DNA of 64,000 nt, taken from the NCBI GenBank assembly GCA_964396265.1, contig CAYNEM010000004.1, positions 87,509-151,508 of the forward strand, written 5' to 3'. This document shows positions 41,683-49,744 of this stretch, in pieces; the stretch's first letter is position 1, and every line of letters starts with the position of its first letter. The translations under genes were made by a program, and so were the position numbers. Below the pieces are notes generated by a model. The model was not told the DNA's origin. It did no database searches and was given only the letters and a program-made list of their open reading frames with translations. The DNA is from EA-27 sp964396265 (GTDB taxonomy: Archaea > Thermoplasmatota > Thermoplasmata > RBG-16-68-12 > EA-27).

Positions 41683-42512
41683 TGGCCGGCGAGCGCAAGA
41701 TCGTCGCGGAAAACCTGCGCCGCGTCCTGCTCCGCGAGTTCCTCATGAGCGAGACGAAGCGCGCGGGATTTGGCGGCCTGGACATCCAGCGTACTCCGAT
41801 GGGCACTCGGATCACCCTGATCGCGGAACGCCCCGGGCTCGTCATCGGCCGTAAGGGCAGTTCGATCAAGTCCCTTACCGACTCCGTCGCACGGGACTTC
41901 AGCTTCGACAACCCGCAGATCGAGGTGCAGGAGGTCGAGAACCCGTCGCTGAACGCGCAGATCATGGCGGAGAAGCTCGCGAACGCCCTCGAGCGGGGTT
42001 GGCACTTCCGGCGTGCGGGGCATAGTACCCTCCGGCGGATCATGGAGTCGGGCGCGAAAGGTTGCCTGATCGTGATTGCGGGCAAGCTCACGGGCGCGCG
42101 GCACCGCAGGGTCAAGTTCAAGTCGGGCCACATCAAGTACTGCGGCGAGCCGCGGAACCAGTGGATGCGGCGAGGGTTCGCGGTCGCGAAGCTCAAGCCG
42201 GGCGTTCTCGGCGTGACCGTCGAGGTGATGGACCCCGTGGCTCGGCTCCCCGACGAGATTACCATCAACCCGCCGGCTCCTGCGGGGGGAGTCCCCGCGG
42301 AGTTGCCGCCACCGCCACCGGTGGCTGCTCCGAGCGAAGCGCCCGCCATCGAAGAGCCCGGGATTCCCGCGGCCGCCGTCAAGGGCAAGACCGCGGTGCG
42401 GAAGCTGAAGAAGGCGACGCAGAAACTCCGGGAGATTGGAGCGGATGCGGTGGTGCCCGTCGACGAGGTCGAGTCGGACAAGCCGCAAGAGCCGCCGGAG
42501 GATGAGTCCTGA
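41682..42512 (+). CDS. rps3: Ribosomal protein uS3
   Basis: The true start is ATG 41682 within the uL22 stop. An N-terminal KH domain has GLVIGRKGSSI, and the C-terminal uS3 domain has SGHIKYCGEPRNQWMRRGFAV. A Pro/Ala-rich extension of about 75 residues with acidic and lysine patches completes the 276 residues. The core lies at the mRNA entry channel; the tail is probably disordered. Confidence 0.96.
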   Translation: MAGERKIVAENLRRVLLREFLMSETKRAGFGGLDIQRTPMGTRITLIAERPGLVIGRKGSSIKSLTDSVARDFSFDNPQIEVQEVENPSLNAQIMAEKLANALERGWHFRRAGHSTLRRIMESGAKGCLIVIAGKLTGARHRRVKFKSGHIKYCGEPRNQWMRRGFAVAKLKPGVLGVTVEVMDPVARLPDEITINPPAPAGGVPAELPPPPPVAAPSEAPAIEEPGIPAAAVKGKTAVRKLKKATQKLREIGADAVVPVDEVESDKPQEPPEDES

Positions 42513-42736
42513 TGGCACTCCTCCGGACGAAGGAGATCCGGGAGATGACCGCCGAGCAGCGGGCGGCCAAGCTCAAGGAAATGCGGACTGAGCTGATGCA
42601 CGAGCGCGGCGTGGCCGCGATGGGCGGAGCCCCCCACAGCCCCGGCCAGCTCGGGGCGTTGCGCAAGAACGTCGCACGGCTCTTGACGATCATGCACGAG
42701 GACCGGACGAAGTCAATACGGGTGGCGAGGCGATGA
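42512..42736 (+). CDS. rpl29: Ribosomal protein uL29
   Basis: A 74-residue helical hairpin protein beginning MALLRTKEIREMT, with the conserved LRKNVARLLTIMHE second helix. It starts inside the uS3 stop and overlaps the RNase P gene by 4 bases. It contacts uL23 at the tunnel exit. Confidence 0.95.
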   Translation: MALLRTKEIREMTAEQRAAKLKEMRTELMHERGVAAMGGAPHSPGQLGALRKNVARLLTIMHEDRTKSIRVARR

Positions 42737-42987
42737 GCGCAGCCCTGCGGAAGCACGAACTCATCGGCCTGTCGATCGTGATCCGACGGGCCACCGATCC
42801 CTCGCTCGTGGGGCTTCGGGGTCGCGTGGTGGACGAGACGCGAAACACGATCCTCGTCGAGACCGCAAAGGGGGAGAAGCGCGTGCCGAAGAAGGGCGCG
42901 GAATTCGCGTTCGGATCGGACGAGGTGCGCCTCGAGGGCGACGACCTCCTCTTCCGCCCCGAGGACCGCATCAAGAAGGTGAGGTGA
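42733..42987 (+). CDS. rnp1: RNase P protein component 1 (Rpp29)
   Basis: The 84-residue Sm-like barrel protein has LRKHELIGLSIVI, GLRGRVVDETRNTILVET and KRVPKKGAEFAF, the Rpp29/Pop4 signatures. It binds the specificity domain of RNase P RNA for tRNA 5 prime maturation. Its position between uL29 and uS17 is the standard archaeal arrangement. It overlaps both neighbours by 4 bases. Confidence 0.94.
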   Translation: MSAALRKHELIGLSIVIRRATDPSLVGLRGRVVDETRNTILVETAKGEKRVPKKGAEFAFGSDEVRLEGDDLLFRPEDRIKKVR

Positions 42988-43337
42988 ACACGCTGGCGAC
43001 CGGAGTGGCAAGGGATATCGGGATTGACGTGCCCAGGCCCTCGAAGGCCTGCGAGGACCGGCATTGCCCCTTCCACGGGACGCTCCCCGTGCACGGCCAG
43101 ACGTTCGAAGGGAAGGTCGTGTCCGCGCAGATGCAGCGCACGGTCGTCGTGGAGCGCCAGTACTTGCGGTACATCCAGAAGTTCGAACGATACGAGAAGC
43201 GCACGAAGAGGTTCATGGTCCACGGCCCTCCGTGCCTCGACCTGAAGGCGGGCGACCGCGTCGTGCTCATGGAGTGCCGCCCGATTTCCAAGACCGTCTC
43301 CTTCGTCGCGATCCACAACAAGAGGGTGGCCGCGTGA
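42984..43337 (+). CDS. rps17: Ribosomal protein uS17
   Basis: From GTG 42984 the 117-residue archaeal-type uS17 has CEDRHCPFHGTLPVHGQTFEGKV and the OB-fold end GDRVVLMECRPISKTVSFV. It binds the 16S 5 prime domain. Its stop overlaps the GTG start of uL14. Confidence 0.95.
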   Translation: MNTLATGVARDIGIDVPRPSKACEDRHCPFHGTLPVHGQTFEGKVVSAQMQRTVVVERQYLRYIQKFERYEKRTKRFMVHGPPCLDLKAGDRVVLMECRPISKTVSFVAIHNKRVAA

Positions 43338-43732
43338 AGGGCTTGGCGGGGCGCCAGACACGAGGGCTGCCGAAGGGCGCACGCCTCGATTGCATCGACA
43401 ACAGTGGCGCGAAGATTGTCGAGATCGTCGAGGTTCCGAAGTATCACGGAACGCACCGGAGATACTCCGCGGCGGGGGTTGGCGACCTCCTCCTGGTCAG
43501 CGTGAAGAAGGGGACCCCGGAGATGCGCAAGACCCTCGTCAATGCGGTCATCGTACGACAGCGCCGTCCATTCCGCCGCGCGGACGGCATCATGGTATCA
43601 TTCGACGACAACGCGTGTGTCGTCGTCACGCCCGAGGGCGAGGTGAAGGGGTCGGACATCAAGGGGGCGGTAGCCCGCGAAGCCGCGGAACGGTGGCCGC
43701 GTATCGCCGCCACTGCCAGCATCATCGTGTGA
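43334..43732 (+). CDS. rpl14: Ribosomal protein uL14
   Basis: The GTG at 43334 (GTGA overlap) starts a 132-residue protein containing GARLDCIDNSGAKIVEIV, VSVKKGTPEMRK and the signature RADGIMVSFDDNACVV. It contacts the small subunit at bridge B5/B8. Longer upstream extensions of the frame run through uS17 and are not real. Confidence 0.96.
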   Translation: MKGLAGRQTRGLPKGARLDCIDNSGAKIVEIVEVPKYHGTHRRYSAAGVGDLLLVSVKKGTPEMRKTLVNAVIVRQRRPFRRADGIMVSFDDNACVVVTPEGEVKGSDIKGAVAREAAERWPRIAATASIIV

Positions 43733-43736
43733 GAAC

Positions 43737-44126
43737 ATGACGTCGAAACAACCGAGGAAACAGCGAAAGGCGCTCGCAGAAGCTCCTTGGCACCGCCGGC
43801 GTAAGCTCATGTCTGCGCACCTATCGGAGGATTACCTGGAAGAGCGGAAGCGGAAGCTGCCGCGCGCGCTTCCCGTTCGGAAGGGGGATGTTGTCAAGGT
43901 CATGCGCGGGGAATTTGGGGGCCGCGAGGGCAAGGTCGCCCGCGTGGACTACCGGAGCCTTCGGATCACAATCGAGGGACTCACGTACGGGAAGGCCGAC
44001 AAGACACAGGTGGCGAAGCCGATCCACCCGTCGAACGTCATGATCACGAAGCTCGACGAGACGGACCCTCTCCGCCTGAAGCGGTTTGAGGGCGTGAAGA
44101 AGCGGCCGGAGGGGGAGAAGGCGTGA
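43737..44126 (+). CDS. rpl24: Ribosomal protein uL24
   Basis: The 129-residue protein carries the archaeal N-terminal part (LAEAPWHRRRKLMSAHLSE). A KOW motif follows in VRKGDVVKVMRGEFGGREGKV, and then VEGLTYGKADKTQ-like sequence. It is one of the assembly initiators of the large subunit. It overlaps eS4 by 4 bases. Confidence 0.95.
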   Translation: MTSKQPRKQRKALAEAPWHRRRKLMSAHLSEDYLEERKRKLPRALPVRKGDVVKVMRGEFGGREGKVARVDYRSLRITIEGLTYGKADKTQVAKPIHPSNVMITKLDETDPLRLKRFEGVKKRPEGEKA

Positions 44127-44833
44127 AGAAGCACCTGAAGCGCCTCCCGGCGCCGCGCAGTTGGAAGATCTCCCGGAAGGAGTACGTATGGGCCTACAAG
44201 CCGCGCCCGGGGCCGCACCGCGGGGACGCCGCCATGCCCCTCGCGATGGCTCTCCGGGACATGCTCCACGTCGCGGGCAACGCGCGGGAGGCGGAACGGC
44301 TTGTGTTCTCGCGCTCAGTGCAAGTGGACGGGCGGACCGTCACAGACCCCAAGTTCCCGGTCGGCCTGATGGACGTCGTCACGCTCGCCGCGACCAAGGA
44401 GAGCTTCCGCATGATCATCGATCGCCGGGGGAAACTCACGCTCCTGCCGATCGAGTCCGGTGAGGCCGCGTGGAAGTTGTGCCGCGTGCGCGGAAAGAGC
44501 ACGGTACGGGGAGGGAAGTTCCAGGTCCAACTCCACGACGGTCGGACGATCCTCCTTCCGAAGTCGGAGTACGCGACGGGGACGACGCTGAAGGTCGCCC
44601 TGCCTGTGCAGAAAGTGATCGCAGCCCTCCCGCTCTCGGAGGGGAACATCGCCATCCTGACCGGCGGGCAGCACGTAGGCGAGCTCGTCCACGTCGCGCG
44701 CGTCGAGAAGACGCGAAATCCTCGGGCCAATGTGGTGCACTTCCAGGAAGGTTTCTCCACGGTTTTCGATTATGTGTTCGTGGTCGGTGCGCAGACGCCG
44801 GAGATTCGGGTGCCCGAAGGCCAGGCGGTGTGA
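44123..44833 (+). CDS. rps4e: Ribosomal protein eS4
   Basis: The GTG at 44123 gives 236 residues. The N-terminus KKHLKRLPAPRSWKI is characteristic, followed by an S4-type RNA-binding segment (ARE AERLVFSRSVQVDGR) and a KOW-like LTGGQHVGE near the end. The protein is archaeal-eukaryotic only. Its stop overlaps the uL5 start. Confidence 0.95.
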   Translation: MKKHLKRLPAPRSWKISRKEYVWAYKPRPGPHRGDAAMPLAMALRDMLHVAGNAREAERLVFSRSVQVDGRTVTDPKFPVGLMDVVTLAATKESFRMIIDRRGKLTLLPIESGEAAWKLCRVRGKSTVRGGKFQVQLHDGRTILLPKSEYATGTTLKVALPVQKVIAALPLSEGNIAILTGGQHVGELVHVARVEKTRNPRANVVHFQEGFSTVFDYVFVVGAQTPEIRVPEGQAV

Positions 44834-45342
44834 TGATGGGGATGCGGGACATTCGTATCGGGAAGATCGTCGTGAACATCGGCGTCGGGGAGGGTGGCGA
44901 CAAGCTCGCGAAGGCACAGAAGGTGCTCCAGATGGTCGCGCGGCAGAAGCCCGTCCAGACGCTCGCCCACGGTTCCGTCCGGGACTGGGGCGTGCGGGAG
45001 AACTCGCCGATCGGCGCCAAGGTGACCCTGCGGGGCGATGCGGCGGCCGACTTCCTTCGACGAGCGCTGGCGGTGAGGAACCAACGCCTCCCGAACTATG
45101 TGTTCGACGCCTTCGGCAACTTCTCCTTCGGGATCGCCGACTACACGGACTTCGAGGGCATGAAGTACGATCCGGAGATCGGTGTGTTCGGCATGGACGT
45201 CAATGTCTCCCTCGTCCGCCCGGGGTATCGCGTGAAGGAGCGCCGCGTGGCGCGTGCGCGGCTGCCGCGGAAGCATCGCGTCACAAAGGCGGAGGGGATG
45301 GATTTCGCAAAGCAGTCGTTCAAGGTGGAGGTCGTCGAATGA
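44833..45342 (+). CDS. rpl5: Ribosomal protein uL5
   Basis: ATG 44833 sits in the eS4 stop (TGATG); a second ATG follows directly. The 169-residue protein has the uL5 words KIVVNIGVGEGG, LQMVARQKPVQT and YPD-like IADYTDFEGMKYDPEIG, then FGMDVNVSLVRPGYRV. It binds 5S rRNA. It overlaps uS14 by 4 bases. Confidence 0.95.
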   Translation: MMGMRDIRIGKIVVNIGVGEGGDKLAKAQKVLQMVARQKPVQTLAHGSVRDWGVRENSPIGAKVTLRGDAAADFLRRALAVRNQRLPNYVFDAFGNFSFGIADYTDFEGMKYDPEIGVFGMDVNVSLVRPGYRVKERRVARARLPRKHRVTKAEGMDFAKQSFKVEVVE

Positions 45343-45485
45343 AACCGACGAAGCAGTTCGGACGGAAGAAGGGCTGCGTCCGATGCGGCCGGAAGAGGGG
45401 CATCGTCCGCCGGTACGGACTGCACGTGTGCCGCCAGTGTTTCCGCGAGGTCGCTTTCGACATGGGGTTCCGGAAGTATTCGTGA
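45339..45485 (+). CDS. rps14: Ribosomal protein uS14 (zinc form)
   Basis: The short 48-residue protein begins at ATG 45339 within the uL5 stop. It has the zinc site C13, C16, C31, C34 (CVRC and CRQC), and the end FREVAFDMGFRKYS matches archaeal uS14. It binds the 16S head near uS3 and uS10. The small size is normal for the family. Confidence 0.95.
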   Translation: MKPTKQFGRKKGCVRCGRKRGIVRRYGLHVCRQCFREVAFDMGFRKYS

Positions 45486-45493
45486 GGTGAACC

Positions 45494-45883
45494 ATGCTGC
45501 TCGATCCACTCAACGATGCGATGTCAACAATCCGCAACGCGGAAACAGCCGGCAAGGGCGAATGCCTCCTCCGCCCAGCATCGACCCTGATCGGCCACGT
45601 CCTTCAGGTCATGCAGGAGTCCGGCTACCTCATCGGATTCGAGCGGATCGAGGACGGCCGGGGAGGGATCTTCCTCGTGCGCCTCCGGGGGACAATCAAC
45701 AAATGCGGGGTGATCAAGCCCAGGTTCAGCGTGAAGCGGACGGACCTCGACAAGTACGAAGCCCGGTACCTGCCTGCGCAGGACTTCGGCGTCCTGATCC
45801 TGACGACGACGGCCGGCGTGATCGGACACGCAAGGGCGAAGGAGCTCGGCGTGGGTGGCAAGTTGCTCGCGTACGTGTACTGA
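45494..45883 (+). CDS. rps8: Ribosomal protein uS8
   Basis: A strong ribosome site GAGGTGA precedes ATG 45494. The 129-residue protein has DPLNDAMSTIRNAE near the start, FERIEDGRGG, and the archaeal end TTTAGVIGHARAKELGVGGKLLAYVY. It binds helix 21 of 16S rRNA and in bacteria is a known translational repressor of the spc operon, which makes it one candidate ligand for leader control here. Confidence 0.96.
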   Translation: MLLDPLNDAMSTIRNAETAGKGECLLRPASTLIGHVLQVMQESGYLIGFERIEDGRGGIFLVRLRGTINKCGVIKPRFSVKRTDLDKYEARYLPAQDFGVLILTTTAGVIGHARAKELGVGGKLLAYVY

Positions 45884-45892
45884 GGTGGAAGG

Positions 45893-46444
45893 ATGCCGGT
45901 CGCTGGAGTGGTGGAAGAACGGGTCAAGATCCCAGACGGGATCAAGGTCGTCCTTGAGGGCGGGTCGGTCCGAGTGAGCGCGGGAAAGATCTCCCTCGTC
46001 CGCCGACTCTCGTACCCTCGCGTCAGTCTGTCGGTGGAGGGAAAGGAACTCCGCATCCGGTGCGAGCTCCCGAAGCGGCAGGAGAAAGCGATTGTCGGGA
46101 CGTACGCGGCACACGCTCGAAACATGATCGAGGGCGTGTCCAAGGGTTGGCGGTACAGGATGAAAATTGTGTACTCTCACTTCCCCATGAAGGCGACCGT
46201 GAAAGGCAAGGAAGTCGTCCTCGAAAACTTCCTCGGCGAGCGCTACCCTCGTCGCGCCACGATCCACGGGGATGCCACGGACGTCAAGATCGAGGGCGAC
46301 CAGGTCACCGTCGAGGGGCCCGACCTGGAAGCGGTCGCGCAGACCGCCGCGAACATCGAGCAGATGACGAAAATCCGGGGATTCGATCCGCGCGTCTTCC
46401 AGGACGGCATCTACATCGTCGCGAAGGCGGAGGCGGCCTCATGA
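45893..46444 (+). CDS. rpl6: Ribosomal protein uL6
   Basis: The 183-residue protein shows two uL6 repeats. The second includes FPMKATVKGKEVVLENFLGER, then the KIRGFDPRVFQDGIYIV end of the archaeal form. GAGGTGG precedes the ATG. It binds near the sarcin-ricin loop and overlaps eL32 by 4 bases. Confidence 0.96.
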   Translation: MPVAGVVEERVKIPDGIKVVLEGGSVRVSAGKISLVRRLSYPRVSLSVEGKELRIRCELPKRQEKAIVGTYAAHARNMIEGVSKGWRYRMKIVYSHFPMKATVKGKEVVLENFLGERYPRRATIHGDATDVKIEGDQVTVEGPDLEAVAQTAANIEQMTKIRGFDPRVFQDGIYIVAKAEAAS

Positions 46445-47139
46445 CAGTGCCGACACCTGCGGACGTCCACAAGGCGAAGAAGGCCCAGCTCGTGGCTTGG
46501 TGCGAGGAGTTTGGGCTCGACGCCGAGGGGAAGGTGGACGAGTTGAGCGTGCGGCTCCTGAAGTATCTGGAGAAGCCCGCCGCGGCGGAGGCCGAGGCGA
46601 CCCCCAAGGCGGCCGAGGGCTTGGCCGCCGAGGAAGAGCCGGAGGACGCTGAGATCGAGGCAGAGAAAGCCGAGGTCGCGGCCGAGAAGGACGACGCTGA
46701 GGAAGAGGAGAGAGCACAGGGGGCGCACACCCCGAAGGCCAAGCCGAAGCTCCCCCCGAACGTCGTCGCGGCGCTGAAGCTCCGTCGGAAGATTGCGGCC
46801 AGGCGTCCGGCATTCCGGCACCAGGAGTGGTTCCGGTATCAGCGACTCGGGGAGCACTGGCGCAATCCCAAGGGCATGCATTCCAAGATCAAACGGCACT
46901 TCGGCTACCGTCCCAACGTGCCGTCCATCGGCTATCGAGGCCCCAAGGCCGCTCGGGGCCTCCATCCGTCCGGCTTCCGCGAGGTCCTCGTCCACAATGT
47001 GCGCGAGCTCGATAGGATCGACCCGAAGGTCGAGGCCGCGCGGGTCGCCGCCACCGTGGGCACCCGCAAGAGGCTCGAGATCCAAGCCGCGGCGGCCGAG
47101 AAAGGGATCCGCGTGCTGAACCGGAGGCAAGAGGAATGA
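46441..47139 (+). CDS. rpl32e: Ribosomal protein eL32 with N-terminal SAP-like domain
   Basis: ATG 46441 overlaps the uL6 stop. The 232-residue product is about 100 residues longer than a minimal eL32. Residues 5-42 (DVHKAKKAQLVAWCEEFGL, then GKVDELSVRLLKYL) match a SAP-type helix-extension-helix nucleic acid-binding motif. An Ala/Glu-rich acidic linker occupies about 46-102. The eL32 core follows, with RPAFRHQEWFRYQRLGEHWR and RGLHPSGFREVLVHNVREL. Haloarchaeal eL32 also has an N-terminal extension, but a SAP-like motif is worth noting. Confidence 0.92.
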   Translation: MTVPTPADVHKAKKAQLVAWCEEFGLDAEGKVDELSVRLLKYLEKPAAAEAEATPKAAEGLAAEEEPEDAEIEAEKAEVAAEKDDAEEEERAQGAHTPKAKPKLPPNVVAALKLRRKIAARRPAFRHQEWFRYQRLGEHWRNPKGMHSKIKRHFGYRPNVPSIGYRGPKAARGLHPSGFREVLVHNVRELDRIDPKVEAARVAATVGTRKRLEIQAAAAEKGIRVLNRRQEE

Positions 47140-47588
47140 ACCTGCGCAACCAGCGCCGCATGGCCGCGTCGATCCTCAAGGTCGGGGTCAATCGCGTGTG
47201 GATCAGCCCCGACAAGTCCTCGGACGTGCAGGATCGGATCACGAGGGACGAGGTTCGCAGGGCGATCGAGGAGAACCTGATCCAGAAGAAACCCGTCGGG
47301 GGCCAGTCCCGCGCCCGCGTGCACCATCGCCAGCGCCAAAAGAAGAAAGGCCGCCAGCGAGGCGTGGGGAGCCGGAAGGGCGGGACGAACGCCCGCAATC
47401 CGCGGAAGCGGCGGTGGATCCGCGTGATCCGGCCGATCCGGTCCTACCTGAAGGAACTTCGGGACGAGGGGAAGATCGACACGCGCACGTATCGGAAGTA
47501 CTACCTCCAGGCAAAGGGCGGAACGTTCAAGGGCAAGGCCCACCTGGACCAACACCTCCGGGCGGGCGGTTTGCTCAAGGGAGGATGA
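47136..47588 (+). CDS. rpl19e: Ribosomal protein eL19
   Basis: The 150-residue protein begins MNLRNQRRMAASILKVGVNR and has the basic middle RARVHHRQRQKKKGRQRG, GSRKGGTNARNPRKRRW and the long C-terminal helix of eL19. It forms intersubunit bridges in archaeal ribosomes. It overlaps eL32 by 4 bases and ends 1 base before uL18. Confidence 0.96.
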   Translation: MNLRNQRRMAASILKVGVNRVWISPDKSSDVQDRITRDEVRRAIEENLIQKKPVGGQSRARVHHRQRQKKKGRQRGVGSRKGGTNARNPRKRRWIRVIRPIRSYLKELRDEGKIDTRTYRKYYLQAKGGTFKGKAHLDQHLRAGGLLKGG

Positions 47589-47589
47589 G

Positions 47590-48090
47590 ATGGCACGAGG
47601 TCCGCGTACGAGGGTCCCCTTTCGCCGGCGGCGCGAGGGGCGCACCGACTATCGCCGGAGGCTCAAGCTCCTGCGCTCCGGGGCCCATCGGGCGGTCATC
47701 CGGAAGTCCCTGAACCAGATGCAGGTGCAGATCGTCGCCTACGACGAGCACGGCGACAAGGTCGTCGCCAGCGCGCTCAGCGGGGAACTCAAAGACTTGG
47801 GCTGGACGGCAGGGACCGGGAACTTACCGGCGGCGTACCTGACGGGCCTCCTCGCGGGGCGTCGGGCGGCGTCGAAGGGGGTGGCCCAGGTCGTCCTCGA
47901 CCTCGGACGCCAGAACCCCACATACGGGGGCCGTCTCTTCGCAGCCGCGAGCGGACTGGTCGATGCCGGCGTCGCCCTGCCGCACGGGGAGGGCGTGCTT
48001 CCGAACCGAGAGCGGATCGAGGGGAAGCACCTGCGCGGTGACGTTGCACAGCAATTCACCGCGGTAAAGGCGAAGGTGGAGGCGGCCTGA
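47590..48090 (+). CDS. rpl18: Ribosomal protein uL18
   Basis: The 166-residue archaeal uL18 has RRRREGRTDYRRRLKLL, RKSLNQMQVQIV and the end RIEGKHLRGDVAQQF, with the 5S rRNA-binding basic N-terminus. A GAGG site lies just before the ATG. Its stop shares a base with the uS5 start. Confidence 0.95.
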   Translation: MARGPRTRVPFRRRREGRTDYRRRLKLLRSGAHRAVIRKSLNQMQVQIVAYDEHGDKVVASALSGELKDLGWTAGTGNLPAAYLTGLLAGRRAASKGVAQVVLDLGRQNPTYGGRLFAAASGLVDAGVALPHGEGVLPNRERIEGKHLRGDVAQQFTAVKAKVEAA

Positions 48091-48830
48091 TGGTCGAGAG
48101 GCAGAGGGGCGAGGGGGTCGGGGAATGGGTCCCACGGACCACACTGGGAAAGCGCGTCCTCAGCGGCGAGCTCACGACGCTCGGCGAGGGTCTTGCGACG
48201 GGGCTGCCGCTCCGCGAGCCGGAGATTGTCGACATCCTCCTCCCGGAGCTCGAGGACGAGGTGCTGGACGTGAACATGGTCCAGCGGATGACGGACTCGG
48301 GCCGGCGGGTCAATTTCGCGATCACGTGTGTCGTCGGGAACCGCGACGGTTTCGTGGGCCTTGGTCGCGCCCGGGGGAAGGAAGTCGGTCCCGCGATTCG
48401 CCGCGCGATCGACGATGCGAAGCTCCACATCATCTCCGTGAACCGTGGGTGCGGCTCTTGGGAGTGCGGGTGCTACACGGCCCACTCCCTGCCCGTGCGC
48501 GTCATGGGTCGAAGCGGCTCCGTGCGGGTGACCCTGAAACCTGCGCCTCGGGGCGTCGGGCTCGCCCTGGGCGACATCGCGAAGTCCGTCCTTCGGCTTG
48601 CGGGGATCCGCGATGCATGGGGCTTTACGCAGGGCCACACGAAGACGACCGTCAATTACGCGCTCGCCACGTTCGACGCGATGAAGCAGACGGCGCTGAT
48701 GAAGGCCACGACGGATCAGGCGGAGCGCCTGAAGATCCACCCGGGGCCGGAGAAGGTGTACGTGCGCGGCCAGTCGCCGCTGCCCCCGCCGTCGGAGGGC
48801 GGACCCGGCAGGGGGAGGGGTCGGAGATGA
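48090..48830 (+). CDS. rps5: Ribosomal protein uS5
   Basis: The 246-residue protein has an N-terminal archaeal arm (EWVPRTTLGKRVLSGELT) and the double-stranded RNA-binding core VGNRDGFVGLGRARGKEV. RGCGSWECGC and RSGSVRVTLKPAPRGVGL follow. A Pro/Gly-rich tail of about 20 residues completes it. It sits at the mRNA channel. It overlaps uL30 by 4 bases. Confidence 0.96.
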   Translation: MVERQRGEGVGEWVPRTTLGKRVLSGELTTLGEGLATGLPLREPEIVDILLPELEDEVLDVNMVQRMTDSGRRVNFAITCVVGNRDGFVGLGRARGKEVGPAIRRAIDDAKLHIISVNRGCGSWECGCYTAHSLPVRVMGRSGSVRVTLKPAPRGVGLALGDIAKSVLRLAGIRDAWGFTQGHTKTTVNYALATFDAMKQTALMKATTDQAERLKIHPGPEKVYVRGQSPLPPPSEGGPGRGRGRR

Positions 48831-49306
48831 CGTACGTGGTCGTGCGGATCCGCGGCCAGGTGAACCTGAACGGCCAGGTCCGAGACACGATGAGGTACCT
48901 TCGCCTGACGCGCGCCAATCACTGCGTCTTCCTCCCGGAGACCCCGTCGACGGACGGCATGCTCCAGAAAGCGAAGGACTACATCACGTGGGGCGAGGTC
49001 GACCCGACGGTCGCCGCCAGGGTGCTCATCAAGCGGGCGCGCCTCCTCGGGGACAAGGCGATCGACGATGCCTGGGTGAAGGCGAACACGAAGTTCTCGA
49101 GTGTGAACACTCTTGCAAAGGCGGTCACGGAGGGCAAGGCGAGCCTGAAGGACGTCCCCGGCCTCAAACCGGTCCTGAGGCTCCATCCACCTCGCGGCGG
49201 CTTCGGCGGCTCGAAGCGCGCGTTCCGGGCGGGCGGCTCCCTGGGGTACCGCGGCAAGGATATCAACGACCTGATTCTGCGGATGCTGGGACCGGAGGGA
49301 TCCTGA
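48827..49306 (+). CDS. rpl30: Ribosomal protein uL30
   Basis: From ATG 48827 the product has 159 residues, the archaeal-eukaryotic long form of uL30. VVRIRGQVNLNGQVRDTMRYLRL is split by the family turn, and the C-terminus has LHPPRGGFGGSKRAFRAGG. It overlaps uS5 by 4 bases and its stop shares a base with the uL15 start. Confidence 0.94.
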   Translation: MTYVVVRIRGQVNLNGQVRDTMRYLRLTRANHCVFLPETPSTDGMLQKAKDYITWGEVDPTVAARVLIKRARLLGDKAIDDAWVKANTKFSSVNTLAKAVTEGKASLKDVPGLKPVLRLHPPRGGFGGSKRAFRAGGSLGYRGKDINDLILRMLGPEGS

Positions 49307-49743
49307 TGGTGAGCAGGACGCGCAAGTTCCGGGGGAGCCGCACGCACGGGCGGGGGAAGAAGCACGGTCGCGGGTACGGACACCGCGGCGGCCGAGGCAA
49401 CGCAGGCCTCCACAAGCACAAGTTCAAGTGGATGCTCATTTACGATCCCGATCACTTCGGTGCCCACGGGTTCGTGCGCCACCACCACGGCCTTGGGGAA
49501 ACGCTTAGCATCAACGTTGAGGATGTGGACCGTCAGCTGGAGGCGCTCGTGGAGAAGGGATTCGCGGCGAAGGCGGGCGACGTGTTCGAGGTCGACTTGG
49601 GGAAGGCCGGCTATGCGAAGCTCCTTGGCGGCGGTCGCGCGACGCGCGCCATGAAGATCGCCGTCGCGGTCGCGACGGAGGCGGCGAAGGCGAAGGTTCA
49701 GGCCGCGGGTGGGGAGGTCAAGGCGGCGGAGGCTGCGAAGTAG
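49306..49743 (+). CDS. rpl15: Ribosomal protein uL15
   Basis: The 145-residue protein has the Gly-rich basic N-terminus KFRGSRTHGRGKKHGRGYGH and the archaeal HKHKFKWMLIYDPDHFG segment. The C-terminal half, with VFEVDLGKAGYAKLLGGGR, contacts 23S rRNA. It is the last ribosomal protein gene, 1 base before secY. Confidence 0.95.
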   Translation: MVSRTRKFRGSRTHGRGKKHGRGYGHRGGRGNAGLHKHKFKWMLIYDPDHFGAHGFVRHHHGLGETLSINVEDVDRQLEALVEKGFAAKAGDVFEVDLGKAGYAKLLGGGRATRAMKIAVAVATEAAKAKVQAAGGEVKAAEAAK

Positions 49744-49744
49744 G

